This document shows positions 25,816-38,912 of a stretch of DNA of 64,000 nucleotides, piece after piece. The translations under genes and the position numbers were made by a program. Source of the stretch: Echinometra lucunter (taxonomy: Eukaryota > Echinodermata > Echinoidea > Camarodonta > Echinometridae). The first letter of the stretch is position 1, and each line of letters begins with the position of its first letter. The stretch spans positions 6,694,655 through 6,758,654 of the forward strand of contig CM057162.1 of NCBI GenBank assembly GCA_029962745.1, given 5' to 3'. Under the pieces are notes generated by a model that ran no database searches, had not been told where the DNA came from, and saw only the letters and a list, made by a program, of their open reading frames with translations.

Positions 25816-28163
25816 GGGGAAAATGAGGGATATGAAGGGCATTTTCATGTATGAAGTGATTTCAAAGTTAGCATATTCGACTTTAATATGTGCGTGCAGA
25901 AAAGCTAATAATGCTTTATGAGGGATGATAAAGATATCAGAATAAAATACTTGAAACTTGCAACCTCATGAATAATCAAGCATGGGTTTTTTTCTATTAG
26001 AAGTTTGAACTATCAAGATAAGATAGCTCATGTCAAAGTTCGTCCAACAAACTTCAAAAGGCATGTGCAACAACGATGAAAAGTAGTTTGTGAGCTATTA
26101 ATTATCCCATATCATAATTTGCTCAATCATATTTTTGTCACTTTGGAATAATATCGTAATACAAATATATCCCTCGTAATGTTTGCTCGTCAAATCTTAA
26201 AATGCACCCGTATGCAAAATATAGAAATAAATAGTTCGGCATTCTTTCCAGCAAGATCCAGGAGATATCCTATTTCAAAAACGCAAGATATACACAACTT
26301 CAACCTTTCCCAGTTGATTTGAAACGTGTAATTGTCTGCAGTTTTCCAAGTTTTTCTGGTCAAGTATAAGAGTGAAAAATGTCCATTTTCCAGGCGAGGT
26401 AGGAATGACCTAAAGATGGCGCTCTTCAAATGCTACCTGTTTACTGTAATTTTAAGTCTTTCGGCAGGGCATGTCATTGACACTGCTCCCCTTCAGATAA
26501 GCTTTAAATGGGTACTCGGTAGAAAGAGAAAGTGAGCGTGTCAAAAGAAAAGGACCCCAAAAAACAAACAAACAAACAAACAAACAAACAAACAAAAACG
26601 AACAAACACCGTCGGGCTGTCCAGGAAGTAGAGATTGTCCATGGTGCATAGGCCTATTATCATGTTTATGTGTGCGTAAAATCCTGAAACCACATATATG
26701 GACAATTATAATAATATAATATTTGTAAAGAGCGTAGAAACTTCGCTACTGTAACTTAATCTAGAGTATTATTTTCCTCATCATTTATCGAGGTTGAAAC
26801 TTTTCATATTTTTTTATAAACCTAAAGAATGCGCCAGTGGACACAGAGCAAGCAGGTCCCACTCCGCCATCTTTGGAAAAGGAACCCATGAAGAGTATGG
26901 AAGACAAGATCGGCAAAATACACGGGTCAGAACCTTTCATTTACGGCCAAGTCCTCATGCGCACTATCTTTCTCTTCGAGGTGAGGAGAATTCAGTACCC
27001 AAATTAAACATGTTAAACTGTTCTTTGGCATTAGACCTCTGGATTGAAATTAATCTGTTAAACGTATGTCTAATTTGAGAGAGAGAGAGAGAGAGGGGGG
27101 AAAATAAAATAAAAAGTTTTTAGTAGAAGAAGACAAAAAGTTGTCCTTGAAATTCTGTGCGCTGGCTTCCTGTTGCCGCCTAAGTATTTCAGAAATGGTT
27201 TAAATCACGGAACTAATGGCTTTGTCAATATGGACAATGCTTCAAATAATCCAAATCAGTTAGAAAAAGAAAAGTCAATTTTCATGAAATTGTGACTCGC
27301 TCCCTTTTGCCAAAGTATGGCAGCATTATGATATAACATTATTATTTTGAATAATACCATCACTATCGTCACTCTTTCTCAATAAAATGAAAGCTTTTGC
27401 ATATTGAATCTGATTTTCTTGAATTCATATTTGATTAAAATAGAAGGAGAGAACGAGGCTTGAAGAACTGATCAGGAAACTGAAGGCAGACTATCAGAGA
27501 ATGAAGGAGGAAAATCAAGCTTTTAAACAAGAACTGAACTGGTATCGCAAGGTAATTTATGCATATTAATGTAATCAATATATTATACAGACATCGGGGC
27601 GGATCTAGGATTTTGTAAAATAGGGAGGGGGCACAGTATTCAGAAAATGTTGATCGCACTTGTTTGGTCCTTTTAAAGCAAAGGGGTCAAAAAGAGGGGA
27701 ACTGACGGCCTGGATGTGCACCTCGATCCCCGTTGTGCCTATCACTGCTTCTCTGGTTTGAGGGGCAATAGTTTTTTTTTTTTTTTTAATGTACCAATCA
27801 TCAAACGACATTTTGCTCTGCGGATTTCCTTGTCATCAAAATATACCTTTTTTGCAAAGATACTGTGAGGTCTCAGTATTATCTTCCACAACCCCATGAA
27901 TGCAGGGTAAATGTTTTAAGGGGTTTATATCTTATGCGTACACATTTTTCAGGTGATTGATACACTATGAAATCAGTGAGTACTGAAAACAGTCTTGCGG
28001 TCTACGCTAATATTATGCAGCAAATCCCCCCTCTTTACATAATCATGCTAAAGAGCATCCTATATTAAAGATCCTATATTAATATCAAACCGTATCGAAT
28101 ATTTGCCTTCTCCTTTTCATCCTATTTCCTTGGTAACAGGTGATTGGAATAAGTGCTACCTGA
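24722..28163 (+). pseudogene. Unit 5 five-exon set, nonsense in exons 1 and 2
   Basis: Exons correspond to 24722-24772, 25654-25707 (approximate), 26828-26980, 27444-27551 and 28140-28163. Exon 1 has TGC changed to TGA at codon 4 (24731-24733). Exon 2 has TAA at codon 4, as in units 3 and 4, but keeps a length divisible by three. Exons 3, 4 and 5 are open; exon 3 has S to R near its end. This is the only unit whose exon 1 is interrupted. Confidence 0.6.
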
Positions 28164-30381
28164 ACGACGATCGTCAAAATGACAGACTGTCCTGTCTCGC
28201 ACTTTCATGAAGTTTTGACTGCTTTGCTTTCGACGTTGTTGCCGTCTTGTTGAAGATGTCTCGCGAAGCAACGGTTACCATGGTAACTCCTGTCGCATTG
28301 AACGGGATGGTGGATTAGCATGGAGCAGTTCGTGTATTATACATGTTCAGATTAAGTCACCTGTGATGATATTATACCGAACATTATTAATACCAGAGTA
28401 CTTTAGACTTAGTTTTGTTGTTATTGGGGTAGAACGAAGGAAGTAGAATAGAACCATGGCATTCGTAGGAAACAATGCAATTTTAAGAGGCCTATAATGT
28501 ACCCCTGTCATTGTCCTTCTCTCATTATTGGCCTACACTTGTTACAGGCCTTTCCGTTACAGAATGTAAAGAGTGAAAATACTCGTTTTTGTGACCAAGT
28601 TTGTCATTTGAAAATTGCGTTTTGATTTTGCTGATCCATAGGTACATGTTTGATATGAAAGAAATATTGATACACGGTCTTCCTTATTATGATGACAATC
28701 ACATTAAACATGATAACAATATGAATATGGCTAATAGTACTTTTTATTTCGTATCGATTCTAATTCCTTTTTTAAAGATCGTGTTTAGTTTTTGGAAATC
28801 TGAAAAAAGTAGTTGTCACGATTTCTATTCATTGCCAGATGATATGGAAGAATGTATCCTTGAATTATTATGATGTCCAGAACATTACATAAAAACTCAT
28901 TTAACTGGGCTTTACAAAAGGTCAACTTATAGTTTTCGGTCCCCGAAAACAGCGTTCATGCAGCTTCACACATTGCCTGCAACGCCTAAAACCAACGGGA
29001 ATTCTATTGTGCGATAAACACCGAGAAGCGCTGTGAATGTTATGCGGGAAACCTGTAGTGTGGAAGGGACATAGCGTAGGGTCAGGGATAAGTTTTATCG
29101 TTCGATCGCCACTATTGCGTAACTTTCAGACATTTACATTAAAATTCACCGGAAATCATGTATAGAATATCACTTCTATGCAAGGTGGACAATGTGAGAC
29201 TATACTTAATGAGGTTCATGTCATTCCTCCTTTTTTTTTTTTTTTTTTGCTTTAAATTATGAATAATAAATACCACGAACATGAAGGGAATTGTATTGTA
29301 TTGAAACAGTTTTATCTATTATCAAACTTTGCAGCCCAGTGGCTGAATTGCGTGTGATTTACAATGATGAAAAAAAACCAGAGAAAATACATTAAACATT
29401 GAATAAACACGTTAAGGAGCAGAATTCTAAAAATATATGATGTAATTATGTCTGCAAATAAACTGAAAAAACTCGTTTGATACGTGTAGCTTTGATATTG
29501 AAGTATATATTGGTTGAACATTTGAAGCTACTTTTAGACTTATAAATACGAATGTTTCTGTATTACTTTGATGTCACTGAATATTACACACAGATTCACT
29601 TTTGTTTCTTGAAATAAATCATTCAATTTGATATCATTATGTTTTGCATTTTACGGCAGAGTCGAGTAAATTTACCACATAATAATAATTTCAGCTCAGA
29701 TTTTATATTGACATTTTGTTTTAAAAGTAGATTTGAAAAGTTACTCCATTTTAATTCAATACTTTTGCAGCCAACCGCTATTTCTTTGTTATTATCACTT
29801 TAATTACAATATGAATATAGTTTGATGTATAACTTTAATTGTTTAATGATTTTAATTGTATATAATTATTCCTGTTCTCAATGCCCATTTTTGTTAACAG
29901 TGCACTTTTAGTCCTTGGACTACTGCGGTGTATATTTTTGTATTAATAAACCGAAAATCAGTTATGATAATCATATGACGTTGCGAATATCACAGTCATG
30001 TTGTAGAGAGTTTGTACTCATACAAATTTCTTCATGGGTGCATACGTGTTTTCTATCAAAGTATGTGATTAAAGAAAATAAAGATGTATATAATTACTGG
30101 GTCTTATACAAGTCATGGCGGTATAGCATTCTGGTGTTGAAAGCAGAAAACATTGAATTATATCTGTGACCGAAATACCTTTACCTTTCAGCATGTTTAG
30201 GTAGTTCTACAATAACATGTAAAATGATACATAACTGTACAGAGGATCAGAACCTCACACATAGTCTGAATGTAATGTGCAAATCTACATATCTGCGATA
30301 AATTTGTAACTTACGTAGGTTATATCATTATAATTGTGAAGACACATATTGTTTTCGTATGAAATTTATGTCCTTTTACAG

Positions 30382-33300
30382 CTTTTTAACTGCTATATCC
30401 TAAAAGTGGATGAGGTTTACGGTTCACCATGTGTAAGTCCCGAAAGGACTGTGATTGGAGAGAGCAGAGAAGGTTGGGAGGGAGGAGAAATTGATAGGTG
30501 AGAGAGAGTGAGAGAGAGTAGAGAGTATCTTTCTTGAGACTGAGTGAAGTCCAAAAAAAGAATGTAAACCAGTTGAGAAGGCGATGTGACGAGAAGACTC
30601 GTCGTTCCGAGTAGCTTGCTTGTCCGTCATCAGGAGTGTAATAGTTTAGTTTAACTCACTTATTTGACACGCCATTTTGCGAGCGAGTCAAAATAATCAC
30701 TTTTCTGTTTTTTTAATGGCATTTTGAAATAGAAATTCTCAGTATGATGGTCGTTTATGACTGATTATAAATATTTTTTATTAACTGATTAATCAAAATA
30801 TCATTTCTTCCTTAAAAAAGTGGGAGTATATTTGTACACTCCACCCGCGGATAATCCCCGGCATTTACACCAACGACGGTTGACATATTCAGTCATATTA
30901 TACACGTCAAGTAAACAAATATGGAGCCTAGGAATCATGGATGAACACCAAATTGATATGCGTGACACCTGAACAACACGAAAATAGATATCAATGTCTC
31001 ACATTATCGAAAAAAGGAACAAACATTACAAACAAAACAAAACAAAAACAACATTCAGCGACTATCTTCCGATTTTGAAACTAACAAGAATCAAAACATA
31101 ATTTTTGTCACCTTTTAAGCATGTGATAAACAATTTAACAGAATAAATCATTATGTTTGTTGTTGAAATCATTATGAATATATGCATTTGAACGAAAGGT
31201 TAGGATATTATTTTTCTTTAGGATCTAGGATAACTGGAAAATAATTTATAATTCACTATCTGACAAGTTGATTACTGCCCTCTTCCGACAGGATTCAATG
31301 TTAGACATTGACAGCGGACCGCATGCTCTTCCACCTACTTTGGTAAGAGAATGGAATTTGAAATTTAAACCATATCAGTAAAATATTATCTATTAATGAT
31401 TAATATGCAATACCGTGGCAGAGAGAGAGAGAGAGAGAGAGGGAGATATTGGGGAAAATGAGGGATATGAAGGGCATTTTCAAGTATGAAGTGATTTCAA
31501 AGTTCACATATTTGACTTTAATATGACTTTAATATGACTTTAATAATGCGTGCAGAAAAGATATTCATGATTTATGAAGGATGAAAAAGACATTAGAATA
31601 AAATACTTGGTATCTGCAACCTCAATCAAGTATGGATTTTTGGGCTAGAAGTTTGAACTATAAAGATAAGATATCTCATGTTAAAGTTCGTCCAACTAAC
31701 CTCAAAAGGCATGTGCAACAACGGTGAAAAGTAGTTTGTAAGCTATTAATTATCCCATATCATAATTTTGCTCAATTATTTCTTTGTCACTTTGGAATAA
31801 TATCGTAATACAAATATCCCTCGTAATGTTTGCTCGTCTAATCTTAAAATGCCCCCGTATGCAAAATATAGAAAGAAATAGCTCGGTATTCTTTCTAGCA
31901 AGATCCAGTTGATATCTTGTTTTAAAAACGCAAGATATACACAACTTCACCCTTTCCCAGTTGATTTGAAACGTGTAATTGTCTGCAATTTTCCAAGTTT
32001 TCTGGTCAAGTATAAGAGTGAAAAATGTCTATTTTCCAGGCGAGGTAGGAATGACCTAAACATGGCGCTCTTCAAATGCTACATGTTTACTGTAATGTTA
32101 AGTCTTTCAGCAGGGCATTTCATTGACACTGCTCCCCTTCACATAAGCTTTAAAGGGGTACTCGGTAGAAAGTAATTTAGTTTTCTGAGCGTATAAAAAG
32201 AATAAGACCCAAGCAAACAAACAAACAAACAAACAAACAAAAACGAACAAACACCGTCGGGCTGTCCAGGAAGTAGAGATGGTCCATGGTGCATAGGCCT
32301 ATTATCATAATAATGTGTGCGTAAAATCATGAAACCACGTATATGGATAATTATAATAATATAATATTTGTGAAGAGCGTCGAAACCTCGCTACTGTAAT
32401 GTTAATCTAGAGTATTATTACCATCATCAGTTATCGAGGTTAAAACTTTTCATTTTTCTTTATAAACCTAAAGAATGCGACAATGGACACAGAGCAAGCA
32501 GGTCCCACTCCGCCATCTTTGGAAAAGGAACCCATGAAGAGTATGGAAGACAAGATCGGCAAAATACACGGGTCAGAACCTTTCATTTACGGCCAAGTCC
32601 TCATGAGCACTATCTTTCTCTTCGAGGTGAGGAGAATTCAGTACCCAAATTTAACATGTTAAACTGTTCTTTGGCATTAGACCTCTGGACTGAAATTAAT
32701 CTGTTAAACATATGTCTAATTTGAGAGAGAGAGAGAGAGAGGGGGGAAAATAAAATAAAAAGTTTTTAGTAGAAGAAGACAAAAAGTTGTCCATGAAATT
32801 CTGTGCGCTGGCTTCCTGTTGCCGCCTAAATGGTTTAAATCACGAGACTAATGGCTTTGTCAATATGGAGAATGCTTCAAATAATCCAAATCAGTTAGAA
32901 AAAGAAAAATCAATTTTCATGAAATTGTGATTCGCTTCCTTTTGCCAAAGTATGACAGCATTATGATATAACATTATTATTTTTAATAATACCATCACTA
33001 TCGTGACTCTTCCTCAATAAAATGAAAAGCTTTTGCATATTGAATCTGATTTTCTTTAATTCATATTTGATTAAAATAGAAGGAGAGAACGAGGCTTGAA
33101 GAACTGATCAGGAAACTGGAGGCAGACTATCAGAGAATGAAGAAGGAAAATCAAGCTTTTAAACAAGAACTGAACTGGTATCGCAAGGTAATTTATGCAT
33201 ATTAATGTAATCAATATATTATACAGACATCGGGGAGGATCTAGGATTTTATAGAATAGGGAGGGGGGGGGGCACAATATTAAGAAAATGTTGATCGCAC

Positions 33301-34065
33301 TTGCACTATGAACATGACAGACAAAGAAAGCGGACAAAATAAACAACCCCTCATTTTACCCTTCACAATGGTTCTGGTAGTCAAAAGAACATCCCTTCAC
33401 AGCTATTGTCTAAAATATGTGGAACAGGTGTCACATGCATATTCACCTGGAAATACATGATTAAACATATGTGAAGGGATGTTCTTTTGACTACCAGAAC
33501 CATTGTGAAGGGTAGAATGAGAGGTTGTTTATTTTGTCCGCTTTCTTTGTCCGCCATGTTCATAGTGTTGTTTGGTCCTTTTAAAGCAAAGGGGACAAAA
33601 AAGGGGGAACTGACGGCCTGGATGTGCACCTCGATCCCCCTTGTGCCTGTCACTGCTTTTCTGGTGCAAGGGGTAATAGTTATTTTTTTTAATGTACCAA
33701 TCATCAAACGACACTTCGCTCTGCGGGTTTCCTTGTCATCAAAATATATCTTTTTTTTTGCAAAGATACTGTGAAGTCTCAGTATAATCTTCCAAAACCT
33801 CAAGAATGCAGGGTATATGTTTTTAGGGGGTTATTGCTTACGCGTACACATTTTTCAGGTGATTGATACACTATAAAATCAGTGAGTACTGAAAATAGTC
33901 TTGCTCTCTGCACTTAATATTATGTAGCAAATCCTCACTCTTTACATAATCATGCTAAAGAGCGATTTAAAAATCCTATATTAATATCAAACCGTATCGA
34001 ATATTTGCCTTCTCCTTTTCATTCTATTTCCTTGGAAACAGGTGTTTGGAATGAGTGCTACCTGA
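30382..34065 (+). CDS. Unit 6 five-exon coding set, fully open
   Basis: Exons are 30382-30432, 31292-31342, 32474-32626, 33080-33187 and 34042-34065, all phase 0 with GT/AG borders. Together they give 128 residues: LFNCYILKVDEVYGSPC, DSMLDIDSGPHALPPTL, a 51-residue exon 3 (NATMDTEQ... to ...STIFLFE), a 36-residue coiled-coil exon 4 (KERTRLEELIRKLEADYQRM onward to ELNWYRK) and VFGMSAT-stop. The acidic/proline-rich start of exon 3 is followed by a hydrophobic patch (PFIYGQVLMSTIFLF) just before the coiled coil. No ATG exon was located upstream, so the N terminus is missing. I do not recognise the family. It is the best candidate for a working copy. Confidence 0.65.
33304..33567. mobile_element. 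CACTA-like foldback MITE in unit 6
   Basis: A 264 bp copy at the same TTG site as in units 1 and 3, in the intron between exons 4 and 5. Both arms are near complete. Confidence 0.85.
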
Positions 34066-35702
34066 ACGACGATCGTCAACATGACAGGACTGCCCTGTCT
34101 CGCACTTTCATGAAGTTTTGACTGCTTTGCTTTCGACGTTGTTGCCGTCTTGTTGAAGATGACTCGCGAAGCAACGGTTACCATGGTAACTCCTCTCGCA
34201 TTGAACGGGATGGTGGATTAGAATGGAGCGGTTCTTGTATTATACATGTTTAGATTAAGTCACCTGTGATGATATTATACCGAACATCATTAATACCAGA
34301 GTAGCACTTTAGACTTAGTTTTGTTGTTATTGGCGTAGAACCAAGGAAGTAGAATAGAACCATGGCATTCATAGGAAACAATTTTGGTAGGCCTATAATG
34401 TACCCCTGTCATTGTCCTTCTCTCATTATTGGCCTACACTTGTTACAGGCCTTTCCGTTACAGGAATGTAAAAAGTGAAAATACTCGTTTTTGTGACCAA
34501 GTTTGTCATTTGGAAATTGCGTTTTTCTTTTGCTGATTCACAGATACATGTTTAACATAATATGAGATATATTGATGCATGGTCTTCCTGATTAGGATTA
34601 CAATCATAATTATTCAAAGTATGCACTAAGATGATAACGATGTGAATATTGTTAATTATACTATTTGGTTTGTATTGATTCTAATAGCCTTTTTAAAGAT
34701 CGTGTTTAGTTTTGGGAAATCTGAACAAAGAGTAACTGTTACTATTTCCATTCATTGCCAGATTATATGAAAGAATGTATCCTAGAACTATTATGATGTC
34801 AAGAATATTATATAAAACTCATTTAATTGGGCTTTACAATCAAAAGGTCAGCCTCAATTTGTTAATTTGTTTTCAGCCCCCGAAAACAACTTCACACATT
34901 GCCTGCAACGCCTAAAACTAACGGGAATTCTATTGTGCGATAAACACAGAGAATCGCTGTGAATATTATGCGGGGAGCCGTTAGTGTGCAAGTGTAAGGC
35001 CATTGCTGAGTTTAACCGTTCTGTTGTCATGATTGCATTCATTTTAGACATGTTAAAATTCACCGGAAATCATGTATAGAATAGCACACGATCTCACACA
35101 CATATACCCTTCTATGCAAGGCGGACAATGTGAGACTATACTTTGAGTTTCATGCCAATCCTCTTTTTGCCACCAAAACTATGAATGGGCTTTAAGTTAT
35201 GAATGATAAATACAATTACTACGAACATAAAGGGAATTGTATTGTATTGAAACGGTTATATTTATTATCAAACTTTGTAGCCCAGTGGATGAATTGCATA
35301 TGATTTACAATGATACAAAATAAGATAACAGAGAAAATACACTATAATATATTGAACAAACAATTTAAGGAAAAGAATTTAAAAAAAATATCATGTAATC
35401 ATGTCTGCACATACGAAGAGTCAATCAAGAAAAAACTCGTTTGATACTTTTAGTTTTGATACTGAAGTATATATTGGTTGAACATTTGAAGTTACTTTTG
35501 GACTTATAAATGAGAATGCTTCTTTCTGTCTTACTTTGATGTCACTGAATATTACACACAGATTCACTTTGTTTCCTTAAATAAATCATTCAACTTGGTA
35601 TGGATATGTTTTGCATTTTACGGCAGAGTCGAGCAATTTTACCACATGATATTTCAGCTTAAACTTTATGTTGACATTTTGTTTTTAAATTTGAAAAGCC
35701 GC

Positions 35703-36202
35703 NNNNNNNNNNNNNNNNNNNNNNNNNNNNNNNNNNNNNNNNNNNNNNNNNNNNNNNNNNNNNNNNNNNNNNNNNNNNNNNNNNNNNNNNNNNNNNNNNN
35801 NNNNNNNNNNNNNNNNNNNNNNNNNNNNNNNNNNNNNNNNNNNNNNNNNNNNNNNNNNNNNNNNNNNNNNNNNNNNNNNNNNNNNNNNNNNNNNNNNNNN
35901 NNNNNNNNNNNNNNNNNNNNNNNNNNNNNNNNNNNNNNNNNNNNNNNNNNNNNNNNNNNNNNNNNNNNNNNNNNNNNNNNNNNNNNNNNNNNNNNNNNNN
36001 NNNNNNNNNNNNNNNNNNNNNNNNNNNNNNNNNNNNNNNNNNNNNNNNNNNNNNNNNNNNNNNNNNNNNNNNNNNNNNNNNNNNNNNNNNNNNNNNNNNN
36101 NNNNNNNNNNNNNNNNNNNNNNNNNNNNNNNNNNNNNNNNNNNNNNNNNNNNNNNNNNNNNNNNNNNNNNNNNNNNNNNNNNNNNNNNNNNNNNNNNNNN
36201 NN
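35703..36202. other. Assembly gap, exactly 500 N
   Basis: A run of 500 N cuts unit 6 in its spacer and is followed by a unit in inverted orientation. The fixed size indicates an arbitrary scaffolding gap. Confidence 0.99.
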
Positions 36203-38912
36203 CTTTGCTTTAAAAGGACCAAACAAGTGCGATCAACATTTTCTGAATATTGTGCCCCCCTCCCTATTTTACAAAATCCTAGATCCTCCCGATGTCTGTA
36301 TAATATACTGATTACATTAATATGCATAAATTACCTTGCGATACCAGTTCAGTTCTCGTTTAAAAGCTTGATTTTCCTCCTTCATTCTCTGATAGTCTGC
36401 CTCCATTTTCCTGATCAGTTTTTCAAGCCTCGTTCTCTCCTTCTATTTTAATCAAATATGAATTCAAGAAAATCAGATTCAATATGCAAAAGCTTTATTT
36501 ATATAGAAATAGTCAGGATAGTGATGGTAATTATTAAAAATAATAATGTTATATCACAATGCTGTCATACTTTGGCAAAAGAAAGCGAGTCACAATTTCA
36601 TGAAATTGACTTTTCTTTTTCTAACTGATTCGGCATATTTGAGGCATGCTCCATATAACTGACGCAGCCATCAGACCCGTGATTTAAACCATTTCTGAAA
36701 TATTTAGGCGGCAACAGGAAGCCAGTGCACAGAATTTCATGGAATACTTTTTGTCTTCTTCTACTTAAACTAGTTTTACTTTCTTTTCCTCTCTCTCTCT
36801 CTCTCTCTCTCTTTCAAGTGCTTGAGCAATAGATCGCCTAATTGTGTTCTATATCAAATTCGACATACTTTTAACATATTCATTTCAATCCAGATGTCTA
36901 ATGCCACAAAACAGTTTAACGTGTTTAATTTGGGTACTAAATTATCCTCACCTCGAAGAGAAAGATTGTGCTCATGAGGACTTGGCCGTAAATGAAAGGT
37001 TCTGACCCGTGTATTTTGCCGATCTTGTCTTCCATACTCTTCATGGGTTCCTTTTCCAAAGATGGCGGAGTGGGACCTGCTGGCTCTCTGACCACTGGCG
37101 CATTCTTTAGGTTTATAAAAAAATATGAAAAGTTTTAACCTCGATAAATGATGAGGAAGGTAATACTCTAGATTAACATTACGGTAGCGAAGTTTCTATG
37201 CTCTTCACAAATATTACATTATTATAATTATCCATATATGTGGCTTCAGGATTTTATGCACACATAATCATGATAATAGGTCTATGCACCATGGACAATC
37301 TCTACTTCCTGGACAGCCCGACGGTGTTTGTTCGTTTTTGTTTGTTTGTTTTTGTTTGTTTGTTTATTTGTTTGTTTGGGTCCTTTTCTTTTTACACGCT
37401 CAGAAAACTAAATTACTTTCTCTTTCTACCGAATACCCATTTAAAGCTTATGCGAAGGGGAGCAGTGTCAATGAAATGCCCTGCTGAAAGACTTAACATT
37501 ACAGTAAACATGTAGCATTTGAAGAGCGCCATGTTTAGGTCATTCCTACCTCGCCTGGAAAATAGACATTTTTCATTCTTATACTGGACCAGAAAACTTG
37601 GAAAATTGCAGACAATTACACGTTTCAAATCAACTGGGAAAGGTTGAAGTTGTGTAATTGTGTTTTTAAACAAGATATCAACTGGATCTTGCTGGAAAGA
37701 ATACCGAACTATTTCTTTGTATATTTTGCATACGGGTGCATTTTAAGATTTGACGAGCAAACATTACGAGGGATATATTTGTATTACGATATTATTCCAA
37801 AGTGACAAAGAAATAACTGAGCAAAATTATGATATGGAATAATTAATAGCTCACAAACTACTTTTCACCGTTGTTGCACATACCTTTTGAGGTTTGTTGA
37901 ACGAACTTTGGCATGAGATATCTTATCTTTATAGTTCAAACTTCTAATACAAAAAAAAAAAAATCCATGCTTGATTGAGGTTGCAGATTTCAAGTAATTT
38001 ATTCTGATGTCTTTATCATCCCTCATAAATCATTAATAGCTTTTCTGCACGCACATATTAAAGTCGAATAATTATGTGAACTTTGAAATCACTTCATACA
38101 TGAAAATGCTCTTCATATCCCTCATTTTCCTCGTTATCTCCCTGTCTCTGTTTCTGTCTCTCTCTCTCTCTCTCTCTCTGCCACGGTATTGCATATTAAT
38201 CATTAATAGGTAATAGTCTACTGATATGGTTTAAATTTCAAATTCCATTCACTTACCAAAGTAGGTGGCAGAGCATGCGGTCCGCTGTCAATGTCTAACC
38301 TTGAAACCTGTCGGAAGAGGGCAGTAATCAACTTGTCAGACAGTGAATCATAAATTATTTTCCAGCTATCCGAGATCATAATGATTTCAACAACAAATGG
38401 TTTATTTTGTTAAATCGTTAAACACATGCATGAAACATGATAAAAATTCTGTTTTGATTCTTGTTAGTTTCAAAAGAAGATAGTTACTTGAATTCTGTTT
38501 GTTTTGTTTTGTTTTGTATTGCTTTATTTGTATGTTTGTTTCTTTTCTTGCATAATGTGAGACATTGATATCTATTTTCATTTCGTTCAGATAGCACACA
38601 TAGCAATTTGGTCTTCATTCATGATTCCTAGGCTCCATATTTGTTTACTTAACGTGAATGATATGACTGAATATGTCAACCGTCATTGACGTAAATGCCG
38701 GGGGGATATCCCCTCCCCGACTTTTTCAAGTAGGGGGGGGGGGGGGAATGGAGTGTACAAATATCCCCCGAACGTTTTAAGGAAGAAATAATATTTTGAT
38801 TAATCAGTTAGTAAAATTTTTGATAATCTGTCAAAAACGACCAATATACTGAGAATTTCTATTTGAAAAGTGATCATTCTGGACCTGCTCGCTTCGCTCG
38901 CTAGCAAAATGG
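36203..38912 (-). repeat. Inverted partial copy of the array unit
   Basis: Reverse-complement homology to the first half of the unit, from the intron after exon 4 (empty CACTA site at 36203-36235) to just short of exon 1. Homology ends near GCAAAATGG at 38912. This is either an inverted duplication at the array edge or a contig flipped during scaffolding. Confidence 0.9.
36335..38308 (-). CDS. Exons 2-4 of the unit protein in the inverted copy
   Basis: On the minus strand, exon 2 lies at about 38258-38308 (VSRLDIDSGPHALPPTL), exon 3 at 36952-37104 (51 codons, starting NAPVVREPAG) and exon 4 at 36335-36442 (36 codons). All are open, phase 0, with GT donors and AG acceptors. Exon 1 is beyond the homology edge and exon 5 is lost in the gap. 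It is a partial copy of unknown function. Exon 3 has a cluster of replacements (VREPAG for VDTEQAG) not seen in the direct units. Confidence 0.6.

Larger units (their letters stand above)
1..35702 (+). repeat. Tandem array of six ~6 kb units
   Basis: Six direct copies of a 5.7-6.1 kb unit run head to tail, starting at 1, 6087, 12115, 18192, 24295 and 29975. The last is cut by the gap at 35703. Homology covers exons, introns and spacer, with scattered substitutions, small indels and SSR length changes, so amplification is fairly recent. The first halves group as units 1+6, 3+4 and 2+5. The second halves group as units 2+3+5 and 1+4+6. The grouping therefore changes inside the unit, as expected from unequal crossing-over or gene conversion. 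The window begins inside a unit, so the array probably continues to the left. Confidence 0.95.

Noticed and set aside
34854..35063. 69-codon minus-strand frame in spacers of units 1, 4 and 6
   Set aside because: Disrupted in the other three units and without recognisable features.
35595..36311. Long frames across the N runs (also 59344-60276)
   Set aside because: Artefacts of translating unknown bases.
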